Positions 38,572-49,076 are shown, counted from the stretch's first letter. The stretch: 64,000 nt of DNA from Pandoraea sp. (GCA_031291335.1 JARLJF010000145.1:33596-97595); one strand, 5' to 3'. A program made the numbers and translations. Notes: generated from the letters alone by a model not told the origin.

Positions 38572-38616
38572 CAAACTACGGTCAATCAGTGGTGTGATCG
38601 TCGGTGTGCCGTGGCG

Positions 38617-41600
38617 TCACTTGCCAAGCTCGGCCAGCCGTGTGCGGGCGACAGACTGCTGCGCAGCGTCTCCCCCGGCAATCACTTCTTCGAGCAGTTC
38701 GCGCGCGCCGTCATCGTCGCCGATGGTCTGGTACGCAGCGGCCAGTTCGAGTTTCGTATGGAATTCGTCCGGCACGTCCGGCATGGCGGGCGTAGCGGAC
38801 GGTGCGGCCGCTGGCGCTTGCGGCGTCGGCACGATTTGCGGCACCTGCGGCGCAGCGGGTTCAGCCGCGAATGGCGTTTGCGGCGGCGTCGAATCCAGCG
38901 TGTCGTGCTCAATCAACGCTTCCGTACCGGTGTCGACCGGCAGCGTCGGTGCGCTGACGAACGCCGGCGCTGCCTGCGCCTCGTCGCCCTTCAGATCGAG
39001 GCTGAAGTCCGACAGATCGAACGACAGCGGCTTGAGCGAAGGCGCTTCGTGCGCGGCATCCGCATAGCTGCGCGGTGCCTCGGGGGTGCTGCGCGCCTGC
39101 TCCATCGCGGCGTCGAAGTCAGCGTCGCTCAGTTCGGGATAGCCGTCATCCGCATCGTGCTCGCCACTCTCTTCGCCCTCTTCGGCTGCGCTGGCTTGCT
39201 GATGAATCGGGTCATCTTGCGGCGCCATCTTGAACTGCACCGAACCCAGGCCCTTGCTCAGGGACGGCAAAGCATCGCTCGAAATCGTGCCCACATGGGC
39301 GGCCTGTCCCGGAATCGCCAGATCCAGATCGCCCAGCATGCCTGCCACGCCGCCGTCAGGCGTCGCGTCTGCAAGAGGCTCGATGGTTGTCTCCGGCGCG
39401 GACGGTGTGGCGGGAGTCGGCTCAGGTTGCGACGCCTGCGTGGCCGCCACGCCACCGATCGCTGCCGCAGCGCCCAACGCTTCGAGCGCGGACAAGCTGG
39501 CGGCCGCCTGATCGTCGTGAGCGGTGTGAGCGTCATGAGTGGCGGGCGTCTCACCAGCCTCCCCGGCTTGCTCGGCGAACGCGGCATCCCAATCGATTTC
39601 CGGGTCGCTGACAGCCTCCGGCGCCGTTTCCGGTACGTGGGCCGCCGCCGAGTCGACGAGCGGCTCAGCGGCCATTCCTGACGATTGCGCGGCCAACGGC
39701 GACTCGTCCGGAACGTCAGCATGCTGCGGGGTCTCGGCTAGCGCGTCGCTCGAGTGCAATGGCTCGGCATCCCACGCCTGCGGCACGTTGGCTTCTGCTG
39801 ACACCGGGTCCGGCTGAGCCTCGTCGGCAGCAGCAACGCTGTCGTCCGACGCCGGCCACGTGTCGTCGGCCGTCGGATGCAGATGTTCGTCGGCTTCCGC
39901 CTGATTGGCCGCATACAGCGCCGCAGCGCCAACGGCACCGGCAGCCGCCACGGCACCCGCCGTTGCCACGCCGGGCGATGTCGGCTCGGCACCTTGCGGG
40001 CCGTCGTGCGGTGTGTCCTGTCCGGTGTGACCGTCGCGTCCATCATCGTACGGCCCCGGCTGTCCGACCGGTGCCTCGGCACGACGGCGGCGCATCAGCC
40101 ACCACAGGCCGAGCAACACCACCAGCGCGCCAGCCCCCGGCAACACATACGGATTCTGGGTCACGGCACGCCAATTCATGGCGGCATTCGGCGTGGGCTT
40201 CGACTCGGCTGTCGGTGCGCTGGCGGCAGACGCCGCTGCGACCTCGCTAGCCGGTGCTGCCACCGTTGCCGTGGCGTCCGACGCCGTCGTGCCCGCCGAC
40301 GCTGCGGATGCGGTATCGGTAGCCGCAGCCTCCGATGCCACGGCCGCCGTACCGTTGTCGTTGCTTGCGTCCTTAGCTGCGTCCTTGGCCGTATTCGGTG
40401 CCGCTGCGGCAGCCGCAGCCGCCGCTTGAGTCGTTGTCTTGCCGTCGGCCGATTTCGCCGTCTTGTCCTGTGCCGTCGCGCCGGAAGCGGCGGCGGCCTG
40501 CCCCTCCAGATTGGCGACCGCCTGATTCTTCATCGCCAACAACTTCTGGAGATCTGCTACGTTCTTCTGCAACTCATTCACCCTGCCCTGAGCCTCGGCC
40601 TGCGCCTTGCCCTGAGCGATTTGCTCTTCCTCGCTGCCGCCGGTGCGCCCGGCTGTGCCGCCCGCCCCACCCTTGCCGGGTCGCGACAGCTTCAATTCAT
40701 CGCGCGTGGCGGGGGCAGCGGCTTCCGGTGCCTTGCCCGCTTCGATCGCGCCCTGTGCACTGCGGCCACCGGCCGGTGCTGCCTGCTGCGCCGTCGATTC
40801 GGCCAGCCGCGCGCGATACGCGTCAAACTGCTCCCGCGCGGAAGACACGAACTGGCGTGCCTGCGCGGGAGGAATACTTTGCACCTGTGCATCGGCCGGG
40901 CGCGTCAACGTCGCCCCCTGACGCAGCCGGTTCGGATCGTTGCCAATGAATGCCGAGCGGTTCGCCTCGAACAACGCTGTCATCATCTGCGCCAGCGTCG
41001 TGCCGCCCTCGCCGCCCGTGAGCTCACGAGCAATCGACGACAGCGAGTCACCCCGACCGACCTTGCGCGCCCCCTCGGCGGCCGCAGCCGACGCATTGCT
41101 GCCTGGCTGATCCGACGCTACCGGTGCAGGTGCTGGCGCCGGTGAAGGCGTGGGAGAGGGGGACGTGGCGGGCGCCGCGCTATTCGTCGTCGCCGCAGGC
41201 ACGACGGCCTGCGGTTGCACGGCGCTGGCTTCCGGGATGGCGGACAGCGTGAGCGCGTTGGACTGTCGGCCGGTGCGCCATTCGAGCACCAGCAACAGAT
41301 CGAGGAACGAAGTGCTGATCGGCTCGGCCGAGTCGACATGCACGAGATACGTGCCGCTATACCCCGCTTCGCGCCCACCGGTCGGGGTCACCGACACGGA
41401 GAGCTTCTCGAGCGTGGGGTCGTAGCGCAGACCGGCTTGCCTGAAGGCATCGCGCGGGGCGAGCTTCACCGACAATCCGTCGGCTTCGGCTTGAGACACA
41501 TTGCCCAGCACGATCACGGCGCGCAACGGCTGCCCCGGACCCGAGCGCACTTGCTGCGGGCCGAACTCTGCTGCACCGGCATTGAGAAGCCCGAGGCTCC

Positions 41601-41679
41601 ACAAGACGGCCGCCGCCGCACTCAGGCGAAACGAGTTACGGGACGAGTTTGCGCGCTTGCCGATCGAGTATTTCCGCAC
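38617..41679 (-). CDS. fimV: FimV/HubP-type polar landmark protein
   Basis: 1020-residue inner-membrane protein with a signal peptide (FRLSAAAAVLWSLGLLNAGAA), a periplasmic FimV N-domain and a LysM peptidoglycan-binding motif near residues 205-260 (GRGDSLSSIARELTGGEGG). After a Gln/Ala-rich coiled stretch comes one transmembrane helix, LPGAGALVVLLGLWWLMRRR (about 512-530). An acidic Ala/Glu/Asp-rich cytoplasmic region ends in the conserved FimV C-domain (KLELAAAYQTIGDDDGAREL). Such proteins organise cell poles, type IV pili and chemotaxis arrays. Start is GTG. It lies between asd and truA, as in Pseudomonas. Confidence 0.92.
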   Translation of the reverse strand: MRKYSIGKRANSSRNSFRLSAAAAVLWSLGLLNAGAAEFGPQQVRSGPGQPLRAVIVLGNVSQAEADGLSVKLAPRDAFRQAGLRYDPTLEKLSVSVTPTGGREAGYSGTYLVHVDSAEPISTSFLDLLLVLEWRTGRQSNALTLSAIPEASAVQPQAVVPAATTNSAAPATSPSPTPSPAPAPAPVASDQPGSNASAAAAEGARKVGRGDSLSSIARELTGGEGGTTLAQMMTALFEANRSAFIGNDPNRLRQGATLTRPADAQVQSIPPAQARQFVSSAREQFDAYRARLAESTAQQAAPAGGRSAQGAIEAGKAPEAAAPATRDELKLSRPGKGGAGGTAGRTGGSEEEQIAQGKAQAEAQGRVNELQKNVADLQKLLAMKNQAVANLEGQAAAASGATAQDKTAKSADGKTTTQAAAAAAAAAPNTAKDAAKDASNDNGTAAVASEAAATDTASAASAGTTASDATATVAAPASEVAAASAASAPTAESKPTPNAAMNWRAVTQNPYVLPGAGALVVLLGLWWLMRRRRAEAPVGQPGPYDDGRDGHTGQDTPHDGPQGAEPTSPGVATAGAVAAAGAVGAAALYAANQAEADEHLHPTADDTWPASDDSVAAADEAQPDPVSAEANVPQAWDAEPLHSSDALAETPQHADVPDESPLAAQSSGMAAEPLVDSAAAHVPETAPEAVSDPEIDWDAAFAEQAGEAGETPATHDAHTAHDDQAAASLSALEALGAAAAIGGVAATQASQPEPTPATPSAPETTIEPLADATPDGGVAGMLGDLDLAIPGQAAHVGTISSDALPSLSKGLGSVQFKMAPQDDPIHQQASAAEEGEESGEHDADDGYPELSDADFDAAMEQARSTPEAPRSYADAAHEAPSLKPLSFDLSDFSLDLKGDEAQAAPAFVSAPTLPVDTGTEALIEHDTLDSTPPQTPFAAEPAAPQVPQIVPTPQAPAAAPSATPAMPDVPDEFHTKLELAAAYQTIGDDDGARELLEEVIAGGDAAQQSVARTRLAELGK

Positions 41680-41806
41680 TGTGTCTTGTCTAGCCTGTCA
41701 GTCGTTTTTTTCACTGGCCGCCCCGACAAAATGGGGTGCCTCCCAAAGCGCGGACGGCGGCCTCGCGGGCCGCCGTTCTTCACGCCTTACCGATGCGCTC
41801 CGACGC

Positions 41807-42937
41807 TCAAGCGTCGAGCAGGATGCGCAGCATGCGACGCAGCGGTTCGGCTGCGCCCCACAACAGTTGATCGCCCACCGTGAATGCCGACAGGTACTCA
41901 GGACCCATCGACATCTTGCGCAGGCGGCCCACCGGAATGGTCATCGTGCCGGTCACGGCCGCAGGCGTCAAATCCGTCATCGACGCTTCACGCGTGTTCG
42001 GCACCACCTTCACCCAATCATTTGCCTGGCCGATGATGTCCGTCAGTTCATCTAACGGCACATCCTTCGTAAGCTTGATGGTCAGCGCCTGGCTGTGGCA
42101 ACGCATCGCACCGACACGCACGCACAGACCGTCCACCGGAATGGCACGCGTACCCGGGAAGCCGTCGCCCAGACCCAGAATCTTGTTGGTCTCGGCCCCG
42201 CCCTTCCACTCTTCCTTCGACTGACCGTTGCCCAGATCCTTGTCGATCCAGGGAATCAGATTGCCGCCCAGCGGCACGCCGAATTGCTTGGTCTCGTCAG
42301 CGGTGAGCGCGTGCTGCTTGGCGAGCACCTTGCGGTCGATTTCGAGAATGGCCGCATGCGGATCGTCGAGCAGCGACTTGACTTCGGCGTTGATGCTGCC
42401 GAACTGCGTGAGCAACTCGCGCATGTGTTGTGCGCCGCCGCCCGATGCCGCCTGATACGTCATCGACGTCAGCCAGTCGACCAGACCATGCTGGAACAGG
42501 CCGCCCAGGCCCATCAGCATGCAGCTCACGGTGCAATTGCCGCCGATGAAGTTCTTGGTGCCCTTCGTCAGCGAATTCTTGATCACATCGAGATTGACCG
42601 GATCGAGGACGATGATGGCTTCGTCCTTCATGCGCAGCGTCGAGGCCGCGTCGATCCAATAGCCGTTCCATCCCGCCGCGCGCAGCTTCGGGAAGATCTC
42701 GGTTGTGTAGTCACCGCCCTGGCAGGTAATGATGATGTCGCATTTTTTCAGCTCGTTGACATCATTGGCGTCTTTCAGCGAAGTCTCGTTCTTCGCCATC
42801 GACGGGGCTTTACCGCCCGCGTTGCTGGTGCTGAAAAACACCGGCTCGATCAAAGCAAAGTCGTTCTCCTGTTGCATGCGCTGCATCAGAACCGAACCGA
42901 CCATGCCCCGCCAACCTACCAGACCTACGGTTTTCAT
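41807..42937 (-). CDS. asd: Aspartate-semialdehyde dehydrogenase
   Basis: Reduces aspartyl phosphate to the semialdehyde for Lys, Met and Thr synthesis. [20 protein letters not shown] is the NADP-binding N-terminus, the catalytic Cys is in [17 protein letters not shown], and the active-site His is in [16 protein letters not shown]. 376 residues, the E. coli-type length. It follows leuB by 60 bases. Confidence 0.97.
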   Translation of the reverse strand: MKTVGLVGWRGMVGSVLMQRMQQENDFALIEPVFFSTSNAGGKAPSMAKNETSLKDANDVNELKKCDIIITCQGGDYTTEIFPKLRAAGWNGYWIDAASTLRMKDEAIIVLDPVNLDVIKNSLTKGTKNFIGGNCTVSCMLMGLGGLFQHGLVDWLTSMTYQAASGGGAQHMRELLTQFGSINAEVKSLLDDPHAAILEIDRKVLAKQHALTADETKQFGVPLGGNLIPWIDKDLGNGQSKEEWKGGAETNKILGLGDGFPGTRAIPVDGLCVRVGAMRCHSQALTIKLTKDVPLDELTDIIGQANDWVKVVPNTREASMTDLTPAAVTGTMTIPVGRLRKMSMGPEYLSAFTVGDQLLWGAAEPLRRMLRILLDA

Positions 42938-42997
42938 TTATCCACTCTCTTATCGTTGCAATTGCGCAGAGGGGCGTCTCACGACGCCCCGTCAACG

Positions 42998-44065
42998 TTA
43001 TAGCGCGGCGACTACCGCCGCGCCCATTTCGCGCGTACCGACCTTGGTCGCGCCTTCCTGCCAGATGTCGGGCGTGCGCAAGCCTTGCGCCAGCACCTTC
43101 TTCACAGCGTTCTCCACACGGTCCGCCTGTTCCGCGCGGCCGAGCGTGTAACGCAGCATCATGGCAGCCGACAGGATCGTTGCCAACGGATTGGCCACGC
43201 CCTTGCCGGCGATATCGGGAGCCGAACCGTGCGACGGTTCGTACAACCCCTTGTTATTGGCATCCAGCGACGCCGACGGCAGCATGCCGATCGAGCCCGT
43301 CAGCATGGCGGCTTCATCCGAGAGAATATCGCCGAACATGTTGCCAGTCACCACCACGTCGAACTTCTTCGGTGCCTTGACCAGTTGCATCGCGGCGTTG
43401 TCGACGTACATATGCGACAGCTCGACCTCCGGATACTGCTTGGCGACCTCGATCATCGTGTCGCGCCACAGTTGCGAGGTCTCGAGCACGTTGGCCTTGT
43501 CGACCGAGCACAAACGCTTGTCGCGCTTGGCTGCCGCCTGAAATGCGACGTGCGCGATACGCTCCACTTCGGGCACGCTATAGCGCATGGTATCAAAACC
43601 TTCGCGCGCGCCCTCGAAAGCCCCATCCGGCGACTGGCGGAAACCCTTCGGCTGACCGAAATAGATGTCGCCATTCAACTCGCGAATGATCAGGATATCC
43701 AACCCTGCCACGATTTCCGGCTTCAGGCTCGACGCGTCGGCGAGTTCCTTGTAAAGAATGGCCGGACGGAAGTTGGCGAACAACTGAAGATGCTTGCGCA
43801 GTCCCAGAATCGCCTGCTCGGGACGCAGCGCGCGCTCAAGCGAATCGTACTTCCAGTCGCCCACGGCGCCGAACAGGATCGCGTCGGCTTCCTTCGCGAG
43901 CTTCAGCGTGGCTTCCGGCAGCGGATGACCCGACGCCTCGTACCCTGCACCGCCCACGGGGGCCTCTTCCAGCTCGAACTTTTCGCCAAGTGCGTTCAGC
44001 ACATTGACGGCTTCCGTCACGATTTCGGGACCAATGCCGTCACCCGGCAACACAGCAATTTTCAT
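42998..44065 (-). CDS. leuB: 3-isopropylmalate dehydrogenase
   Basis: NAD-dependent oxidative decarboxylation in leucine synthesis. [20 protein letters not shown] starts the fold. [34 protein letters not shown] and [19 protein letters not shown] are the cofactor and Mg sites. 355 residues from ATG 44065 (AAGGAG upstream). It is the third leu gene in the order leuC, leuD, leuB. Confidence 0.97.
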   Translation of the reverse strand: MKIAVLPGDGIGPEIVTEAVNVLNALGEKFELEEAPVGGAGYEASGHPLPEATLKLAKEADAILFGAVGDWKYDSLERALRPEQAILGLRKHLQLFANFRPAILYKELADASSLKPEIVAGLDILIIRELNGDIYFGQPKGFRQSPDGAFEGAREGFDTMRYSVPEVERIAHVAFQAAAKRDKRLCSVDKANVLETSQLWRDTMIEVAKQYPEVELSHMYVDNAAMQLVKAPKKFDVVVTGNMFGDILSDEAAMLTGSIGMLPSASLDANNKGLYEPSHGSAPDIAGKGVANPLATILSAAMMLRYTLGRAEQADRVENAVKKVLAQGLRTPDIWQEGATKVGTREMGAAVVAAL

Positions 44066-44100
44066 GCAATCTCCTTGAATGCGCCTTGAGGGCTGGGGGC

Positions 44101-44751
44101 TCAGCCCGGCAAACGCGTTGCGAGCCACGGCTGCTTGACGAGCCGCTCCGCCTCGTAGGCGCGAATCTTGTCGGCGTGACGCAGCGTCAGGGCAATGTCG
44201 TCGAAACCGTTCAGCATGCAGTACTTGCGGAACGGTGCGATATCGAATTCATAAGCGCGGCCGTCCGACGTCACCACCGCCTGCTTGTCCAGATCGATGG
44301 TCAACTGATAGCCGTTGAACGCGGCCGTCTCGTTGAACAGGTGATCGACCTGCAGTTCGGACAGTGCGATCGGCAGCAGCCCGTTCTTGTAGCAGTTGTT
44401 GAAGAAGATGTCGGCAAAGCTCGGCGCAATCACGGCGCGAAAGCCGTATTGCTGCAATGCCCACGGCGCGTGCTCACGCGAGCTGCCGCAGCCGAAGTTC
44501 TTGCGCGCGAGCAGAACCGTCGCGCCCTGAAACCGCGGCTGATTCAGCACGAAGTTCGGGTTGAGCGGACGCCCGCTGCAATCCTGCCCCGGCTGACCGA
44601 CATCGAGATAACGCCACTCGTCGAACAGGTTCTGGCCGAAGCCCGTGCGCTTGATCGACTTCAGGAATTGCTTGGGGATGATCGCGTCGGTATCGACGTT
44701 TTCGCGATCCAGCGGTGCCACCAACCCCGTATGGACAGTAAATTTTTCCAT
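44101..44751 (-). CDS. leuD: 3-isopropylmalate dehydratase small subunit
   Basis: Swivelling domain of isopropylmalate isomerase. It starts [18 protein letters not shown] and has [19 protein letters not shown], the substrate-binding GSSRE loop, and [19 protein letters not shown]. 216 residues. An in-frame ATG six codons upstream is possible, but the start at 44751 has AGGTGG upstream. It is separated from leuC by a small lipoprotein gene. Confidence 0.96.
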   Translation of the reverse strand: MEKFTVHTGLVAPLDRENVDTDAIIPKQFLKSIKRTGFGQNLFDEWRYLDVGQPGQDCSGRPLNPNFVLNQPRFQGATVLLARKNFGCGSSREHAPWALQQYGFRAVIAPSFADIFFNNCYKNGLLPIALSELQVDHLFNETAAFNGYQLTIDLDKQAVVTSDGRAYEFDIAPFRKYCMLNGFDDIALTLRHADKIRAYEAERLVKQPWLATRLPG

Positions 44752-44872
44752 CACGAACCACCTGATCAAAACAGTTCGGCCACAGCCAACCCCGCAGAAT
44801 CGGGGCCGTCAAAGCCGGAAATTTCGTGGGCGCGCGTGCGAGGCAATTGCCCCCGCGACACGCGCCGTCGCA

Positions 44873-45001
44873 TCACTTCTTCGCGGCGTTCTCGAGGGCC
44901 GAGCCAGCGGCTTGGGTATCCTTGCCGAGGCCCGCCATCGTGTTGCACCCCGCCACACCCAGCACCAGCACCGCACCGATCAGCATCCACAGTTTCTTCA
45001 T
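44873..45001 (-). CDS. Entericidin-type small lipoprotein
   Basis: 42 residues: MKKLWMLIGAVLVLGVAGCN is a lipoprotein signal with a VAGC lipobox, and the mature part is about 24 residues (TMAGLGKDTQAAGSALENAA) with the entericidin A/B pattern. Entericidins are outer-membrane lipoproteins tied to stress lysis and maturation in E. coli. It sits between leuC (56 bases upstream) and leuD (122 bases downstream) on the same strand, so it is probably transcribed with them. Its link to leucine synthesis is unknown. Confidence 0.85.
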   Translation of the reverse strand: MKKLWMLIGAVLVLGVAGCNTMAGLGKDTQAAGSALENAAKK

Positions 45002-45056
45002 GATTTTTTCTCTGCCAAAGACGATGTCAAACGACGGTGAAACCGAGGGTGAAGCG

Positions 45057-46466
45057 TTAGATGAGGCGTCGCACGTCGACAAAGTGGCCTTCGATCGCAG
45101 CCGCTGCGGCCATCGCCGGGCTCACGAGGTGCGTACGCCCGCCTGCGCCCTGACGGCCTTCGAAGTTGCGGTTCGAGGTCGACGCGCAACGCTCACCCGG
45201 TTCCAGACGGTCGGCGTTCATCGCCAGACACATCGAGCAGCCCGGCTCGCGCCATTCGAAGCCCGCGGCCTTGAAGACCTGATCCAGCCCTTCCTGCTCC
45301 GCTTGATGCTTCACGAGGCCCGACCCCGGCACCACCATCGCCAGACGCACGTTCGACGCCACACGACGGCCGAGCTTCTTCACGACGTAAGCCGCTGCAC
45401 GAATATCTTCGATGCGCGAGTTGGTGCACGAACCGATGAACACCTTGTCGACGTTGATGCTCGCCATCGGGGTGTTCGGCGCGAGCGCCATGTACTCGAG
45501 CGCGCGCTCCATGGCGCTGCGCTTGACCGGGTCTTTCTCTTTCTCGGGATCCGGCACACGGTCTTCGATGCTCACCACCATCTCCGGCGACGTGCCCCAG
45601 CTCACTTGCGGACGCAGCGCATTCGCATCGATCTCGACCACATGGTCGAACGCGGCGCCCGGATCGGTGTGGAACGTGCGCCAGTAGGCTTCGGCCTGCT
45701 GGAACTCCACACCCGAAGGCGCGAACGGACGGCCCTTCACGTAGTTGATCGTCGTGTCGTCCACCGCCACCAGACCGGCGCGCGCACCGGCCTCGATGGC
45801 CATGTTGCACACGGTCATGCGGCCTTCCATCGTCAGCGAACGAATGGCCGAGCCGGCGAATTCGATCGTGTAGCCCGTGCCGCCTGCCGTGCCGATCCGG
45901 CCGATGACAGCCAGCACGATGTCCTTGGCGGAGCAACCGCGCGGGAGCGTGCCTTCGACCTTCACGAGCATGTTCTTGCTCTTCTTCATGAGCAGCGTCT
46001 GCGTGGCGAGCGTGTGCTCGACTTCAGACGTGCCGATGCCGAACGCCAGCGCGCCAAACGCACCGTGCGTGGAGGTATGCGAGTCGCCGCAAACCACCGT
46101 CATGCCGGGCAACGTGGCGCCCTGCTCAGGGCCGATCACGTGCACGATGCCCTGACGGACGTCGTTCATCTTGAATTGGGTGATGCCGAAGTTGTCGCAG
46201 TTGGTGTCGAGCGTGTCGACCTGCAAACGCGAAATCGGGTCGGCAATGCCTTGCGTACGATCGGTCGTCGGCACGTTGTGGTCCGACACTGCGAGGTTGG
46301 CGGACAACCGCCAGACCGGACGCTGCGCGAGTTTTAGCCCCTCAAACGCCTGCGGACTGGTCACCTCGTGCAACAGGTGACGGTCGATGTAGAGCAACGT
46401 AGTGCCATCGTCCTCGGTATGCACGACATGTGCATCCCACAATTTGTCATACAGCGTCTGGGCCAT
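45057..46466 (-). CDS. leuC: 3-isopropylmalate dehydratase large subunit
   Basis: Aconitase-family subunit with a [4Fe-4S] cluster. Cluster cysteines lie in [20 protein letters not shown] and [36 protein letters not shown] is also conserved. 469 residues. No Shine-Dalgarno is seen before the ATG (GCGTTTTTATC). The leader carries two tandem 18-bp repeats and a candidate -10. Confidence 0.97.
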   Translation of the reverse strand: MAQTLYDKLWDAHVVHTEDDGTTLLYIDRHLLHEVTSPQAFEGLKLAQRPVWRLSANLAVSDHNVPTTDRTQGIADPISRLQVDTLDTNCDNFGITQFKMNDVRQGIVHVIGPEQGATLPGMTVVCGDSHTSTHGAFGALAFGIGTSEVEHTLATQTLLMKKSKNMLVKVEGTLPRGCSAKDIVLAVIGRIGTAGGTGYTIEFAGSAIRSLTMEGRMTVCNMAIEAGARAGLVAVDDTTINYVKGRPFAPSGVEFQQAEAYWRTFHTDPGAAFDHVVEIDANALRPQVSWGTSPEMVVSIEDRVPDPEKEKDPVKRSAMERALEYMALAPNTPMASINVDKVFIGSCTNSRIEDIRAAAYVVKKLGRRVASNVRLAMVVPGSGLVKHQAEQEGLDQVFKAAGFEWREPGCSMCLAMNADRLEPGERCASTSNRNFEGRQGAGGRTHLVSPAMAAAAAIEGHFVDVRRLI

Positions 46467-46483
46467 GATAAAAACGCGGGGCT

Positions 46484-46519
46484 AAATATCGTTCTGAGAA
46501 CAAATATCGTTCTGTGAAC
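46484..46519 (-). promoter_or_regulatory. Tandem 18-bp direct repeat in the leuC leader
   Basis: AAATATCGTTCTGAGAAC (46484-46501) followed directly by the same 18-mer with one A-to-T change (46502-46519). Each copy ends in a GTTCT-N-AGAAC-like dyad, perfect in the first. It lies 18-53 bases before the leuC start and fits a double operator. Confidence 0.7.
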
Positions 46520-46524
46520 TTTTG

Positions 46525-46530
46525 ATTATG
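46525..46530 (-). promoter_or_regulatory. Candidate leuC -10 element
   Basis: CATAAT on the minus strand, placing the transcript start at the edge of the tandem repeats. No clear -35. Confidence 0.3.
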
Positions 46531-46559
46531 CCATAGCGCTTTCGCGCCGGCGGAATACG

Positions 46560-46731
46560 AAATCCCCGGGAAACCGGGCGGTAAACGCACGATCAACCGG
46601 GGATTTGTGCGAATCACGGCAGCTTGTGCCGTGGCTTCGAATATAGCGCAACGAGGGCTCGTTGCGGGCCGCACCGCCTTGCCCATTCGGCAAGGTTGCG
46701 GTGCCGGCACGGCAAGCGGGGGCCGTGCCGG
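46560..46731. repeat. Series of four hairpins between gltA and leuC
   Basis: 10-bp stem 46560-46569/46597-46606, 8-bp stem 46647-46654/46659-46666, a two-part stem 46671-46704 (with a perfect 7-bp CCTTGCC/GGCAAGG core), and a 10-bp stem 46704-46713/46722-46731. None has a U-tract. The last three follow the gltA stop directly and may protect its 3' end or act as a Rho-dependent 3' structure. Confidence 0.65.
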
Positions 46732-46745
46732 ACGCCTCGACAGGC

Positions 46746-48047
46746 TTAACGCTTGTCGATCGGCGCGACTTCGCGCGGCGTGTGGCCGATGAACAGTTGA
46801 CGCGGACGGCCGATCTTCTGATCCGGCTCGCCGATCATTTCGTTCCACTGCGCGATCCAGCCCACGGTACGTGCCAGAGCGAAGATGCAGGTGAACATCG
46901 ACGTCGGGATACCCAGCGCGCGCTGCACGATACCCGAGTAGAAGTCGACGTTCGGGTACAGCTTGCGCGACACGAAGTATTCGTCTTCCAGGGCGATCTT
47001 CTCGAGTTGCATGGCCAGCTTGAACAGCGGGTCGTCGTGCAGGCCGAGTTCGTTGAGCACTTCGTAGCACGTCTCGCGCATCAGCTTCGCGCGCGGGTCG
47101 TAGTTCTTGTACACGCGGTGACCGAAGCCCATGAGCTTCACGCCCGAGTTCTTGTCCTTCACCTGCTTGATGAATTCGGGGATCTTTTCCGGCGAACCGA
47201 TCTGCTCGAGCATGTTCAGTGCGGCTTCGTTCGCACCACCGTGCGCCGGGCCCCACAGACATGCGATACCGGCAGCGATACAGGCGAACGGATTTGCACC
47301 CGACGAACCGGCCAGGCGGACGGTCGACGTCGAAGCGTTCTGCTCGTGATCGGCGTGCAGGATCAGAATACGGTCGAGGGCGCGCACCAGCACGTCGTTG
47401 ACTTCGTACTCTTCGCACGGGTTGGCGAACATCATGCGCATGAAGTTCGCGCTGTACGACAGGTCGTTACGCGGGTACACGAACGGCTGGCCGGTGCTGT
47501 ACTTGAACGCCATGGCGACGAGCGTCGGCAGCTTGGCGATCAGACGGATGGCCGAGACTTCGCGGTGCGTCGGATTGTTGATGTCCAGCGAGTCGTGGTA
47601 GAACGCCGACAGGGCACCGACCGAACCGGTCAGCACAGCCATCGGGTGCGCGTCACGACGGAAACCACGGAAGAAGAAGTTCATCTGCTCGTGCACCATC
47701 GTGTGACGGGTCACGGTCTTGACGAACTCTTCCTTCTCCTGCGCATTCGGCAGTTCGCCCTTGAGCAGCAGGTACGAGGTCTCGAGGAAGTCGCAGTTGG
47801 TGGCCAACTGCTCGATCGGGTAACCGCGGTACAGCAGTTCGCCCTTGTCGCCATCAATGTAGGTGATGGCGGAATTGCACGACGCCGTCGACATAAAGCC
47901 CGGGTCGTACGTAAACTTGCCGGTCTGGCCGTACAGCTTGCGGATGTCGATTACATCCGGGCCCATCGTTCCCTGGTAAATCGGCAGTTCGACGCTGGGC
48001 GAACCGTCAGAGAAAGATAGGGTGGCTTTAACATCAGACGGAGTCAT
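46746..48047 (-). CDS. gltA: Citrate synthase
   Basis: Condenses oxaloacetate and acetyl-CoA at the entry of the TCA cycle. Active-site segments are [35 protein letters not shown] (second His) and YYxG-type contacts near the C-terminus. 433 residues, the type II hexameric class. GAGGAA precedes the ATG. It follows sdhE by 29 bases, so it probably belongs to the sdhCDAB-sdhE-gltA operon. Confidence 0.97.
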   Translation of the reverse strand: MTPSDVKATLSFSDGSPSVELPIYQGTMGPDVIDIRKLYGQTGKFTYDPGFMSTASCNSAITYIDGDKGELLYRGYPIEQLATNCDFLETSYLLLKGELPNAQEKEEFVKTVTRHTMVHEQMNFFFRGFRRDAHPMAVLTGSVGALSAFYHDSLDINNPTHREVSAIRLIAKLPTLVAMAFKYSTGQPFVYPRNDLSYSANFMRMMFANPCEEYEVNDVLVRALDRILILHADHEQNASTSTVRLAGSSGANPFACIAAGIACLWGPAHGGANEAALNMLEQIGSPEKIPEFIKQVKDKNSGVKLMGFGHRVYKNYDPRAKLMRETCYEVLNELGLHDDPLFKLAMQLEKIALEDEYFVSRKLYPNVDFYSGIVQRALGIPTSMFTCIFALARTVGWIAQWNEMIGEPDQKIGRPRQLFIGHTPREVAPIDKR

Positions 48048-48076
48048 ATCGCTTCCTCAAAAAAATACTTAAACCC

Positions 48077-48349
48077 CTACACGGCACGCAAAAGCGCCAG
48101 CAGGCGCCGCACGTCCGGCCCGTCCAGATCCGCCTCGGGCTCTTTACGCGCTAGCAGCAGATCCATCAAATCGTTGTCGCTCAAATCGAGCAGCTTCGTG
48201 AGTGCACCCACATCCTCGTCAGACATCGAGGCTTCGTACTTGGCGAAGAATCGTTCGAGGATAAGGTCGTTTTCCAGCAAACCGCGGCGTGCCCGCCAGC
48301 GCAGGCGGGCACGTTTGACCGGATCAGACTGGTGATTGATATCCGGCAT
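48077..48349 (-). CDS. sdhE: FAD assembly factor SdhE
   Basis: 90-residue helical protein that promotes covalent flavinylation of SdhA. The conserved RGxxE motif is in RARRGLLENDLILERF. The downstream MDLLLARKEPE also fits. It lies between sdhB (10 bases) and gltA, next to its client. Confidence 0.94.
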   Translation of the reverse strand: MPDINHQSDPVKRARLRWRARRGLLENDLILERFFAKYEASMSDEDVGALTKLLDLSDNDLMDLLLARKEPEADLDGPDVRRLLALLRAV

Positions 48350-48359
48350 GATCGATCGG

Positions 48360-49061
48360 TCAGACGGCGCGACGCACCATCAGCTCCTTGATCTTGCCGA
48401 TTGCCTTCGTCGGGTTCAGACCCTTCGGGCACACGTCCACACAGTTCATGATCGTGTGGCAGCGGAACAGGCGGTACGGATCTTCCAGGTTGTCCAGACG
48501 CTCGCTGGTCGCCGTATCGCGGCTATCCGCAATGAAGCGGTAAGCCTGCAGAAGACCGGCCGGGCCGACGAACTTGTCCGGGTTCCACCAGAAGCTCGGG
48601 CACGACGTGGAGCACGATGCGCACAGAATACACTCGTACAGACCATCCAGCTCATCACGTTGCTCGGGCGACTGCAGACGCTCCTTCTCCGGTGCCGGCT
48701 CGGGGTTGATCAGGTACGGCTTGATCGAGTGGTACTGGTTGAAGAAGTGCGTCATGTCGACGATCAGATCGCGAATGACGGGCAGACCCGGCAGCGGCTT
48801 CAGCACGATCTTGTTCGGCAGATCGTTCATGTTGGTCAGGCAGGCCAGACCATTCTTGCCGTTGATGTTCATCGCGTCCGAACCGCACACGCCTTCACGG
48901 CATGAACGACGGAAAGCAATGCCTTCATCGATCTTCTTGAGCTTGACCAGGGCGTCGAGCAACATGCGCTCGTGACCGTCGAGTTCGACCTCGTAGGTCT
49001 GCATGTACGGTGCAGCGTCCTTGTCCGGATCGTAGCGGTAGACTTCGAAAATGCGTTTCAT
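48360..49061 (-). CDS. sdhB: Succinate dehydrogenase iron-sulfur subunit
   Basis: Electron-transfer subunit of complex II. [2Fe-2S] ligands are in RRSCREGVCGSDAMNINGK, and the [4Fe-4S] and [3Fe-4S] ligands in CILCASCSTSCPSFWW and RCHTIMNCVDVCPKGLNPTK. 233 residues. It follows sdhA by 15 bases. Confidence 0.97.
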   Translation of the reverse strand: MKRIFEVYRYDPDKDAAPYMQTYEVELDGHERMLLDALVKLKKIDEGIAFRRSCREGVCGSDAMNINGKNGLACLTNMNDLPNKIVLKPLPGLPVIRDLIVDMTHFFNQYHSIKPYLINPEPAPEKERLQSPEQRDELDGLYECILCASCSTSCPSFWWNPDKFVGPAGLLQAYRFIADSRDTATSERLDNLEDPYRLFRCHTIMNCVDVCPKGLNPTKAIGKIKELMVRRAV

Positions 49062-49076
49062 GATCTTGCGAATCCC

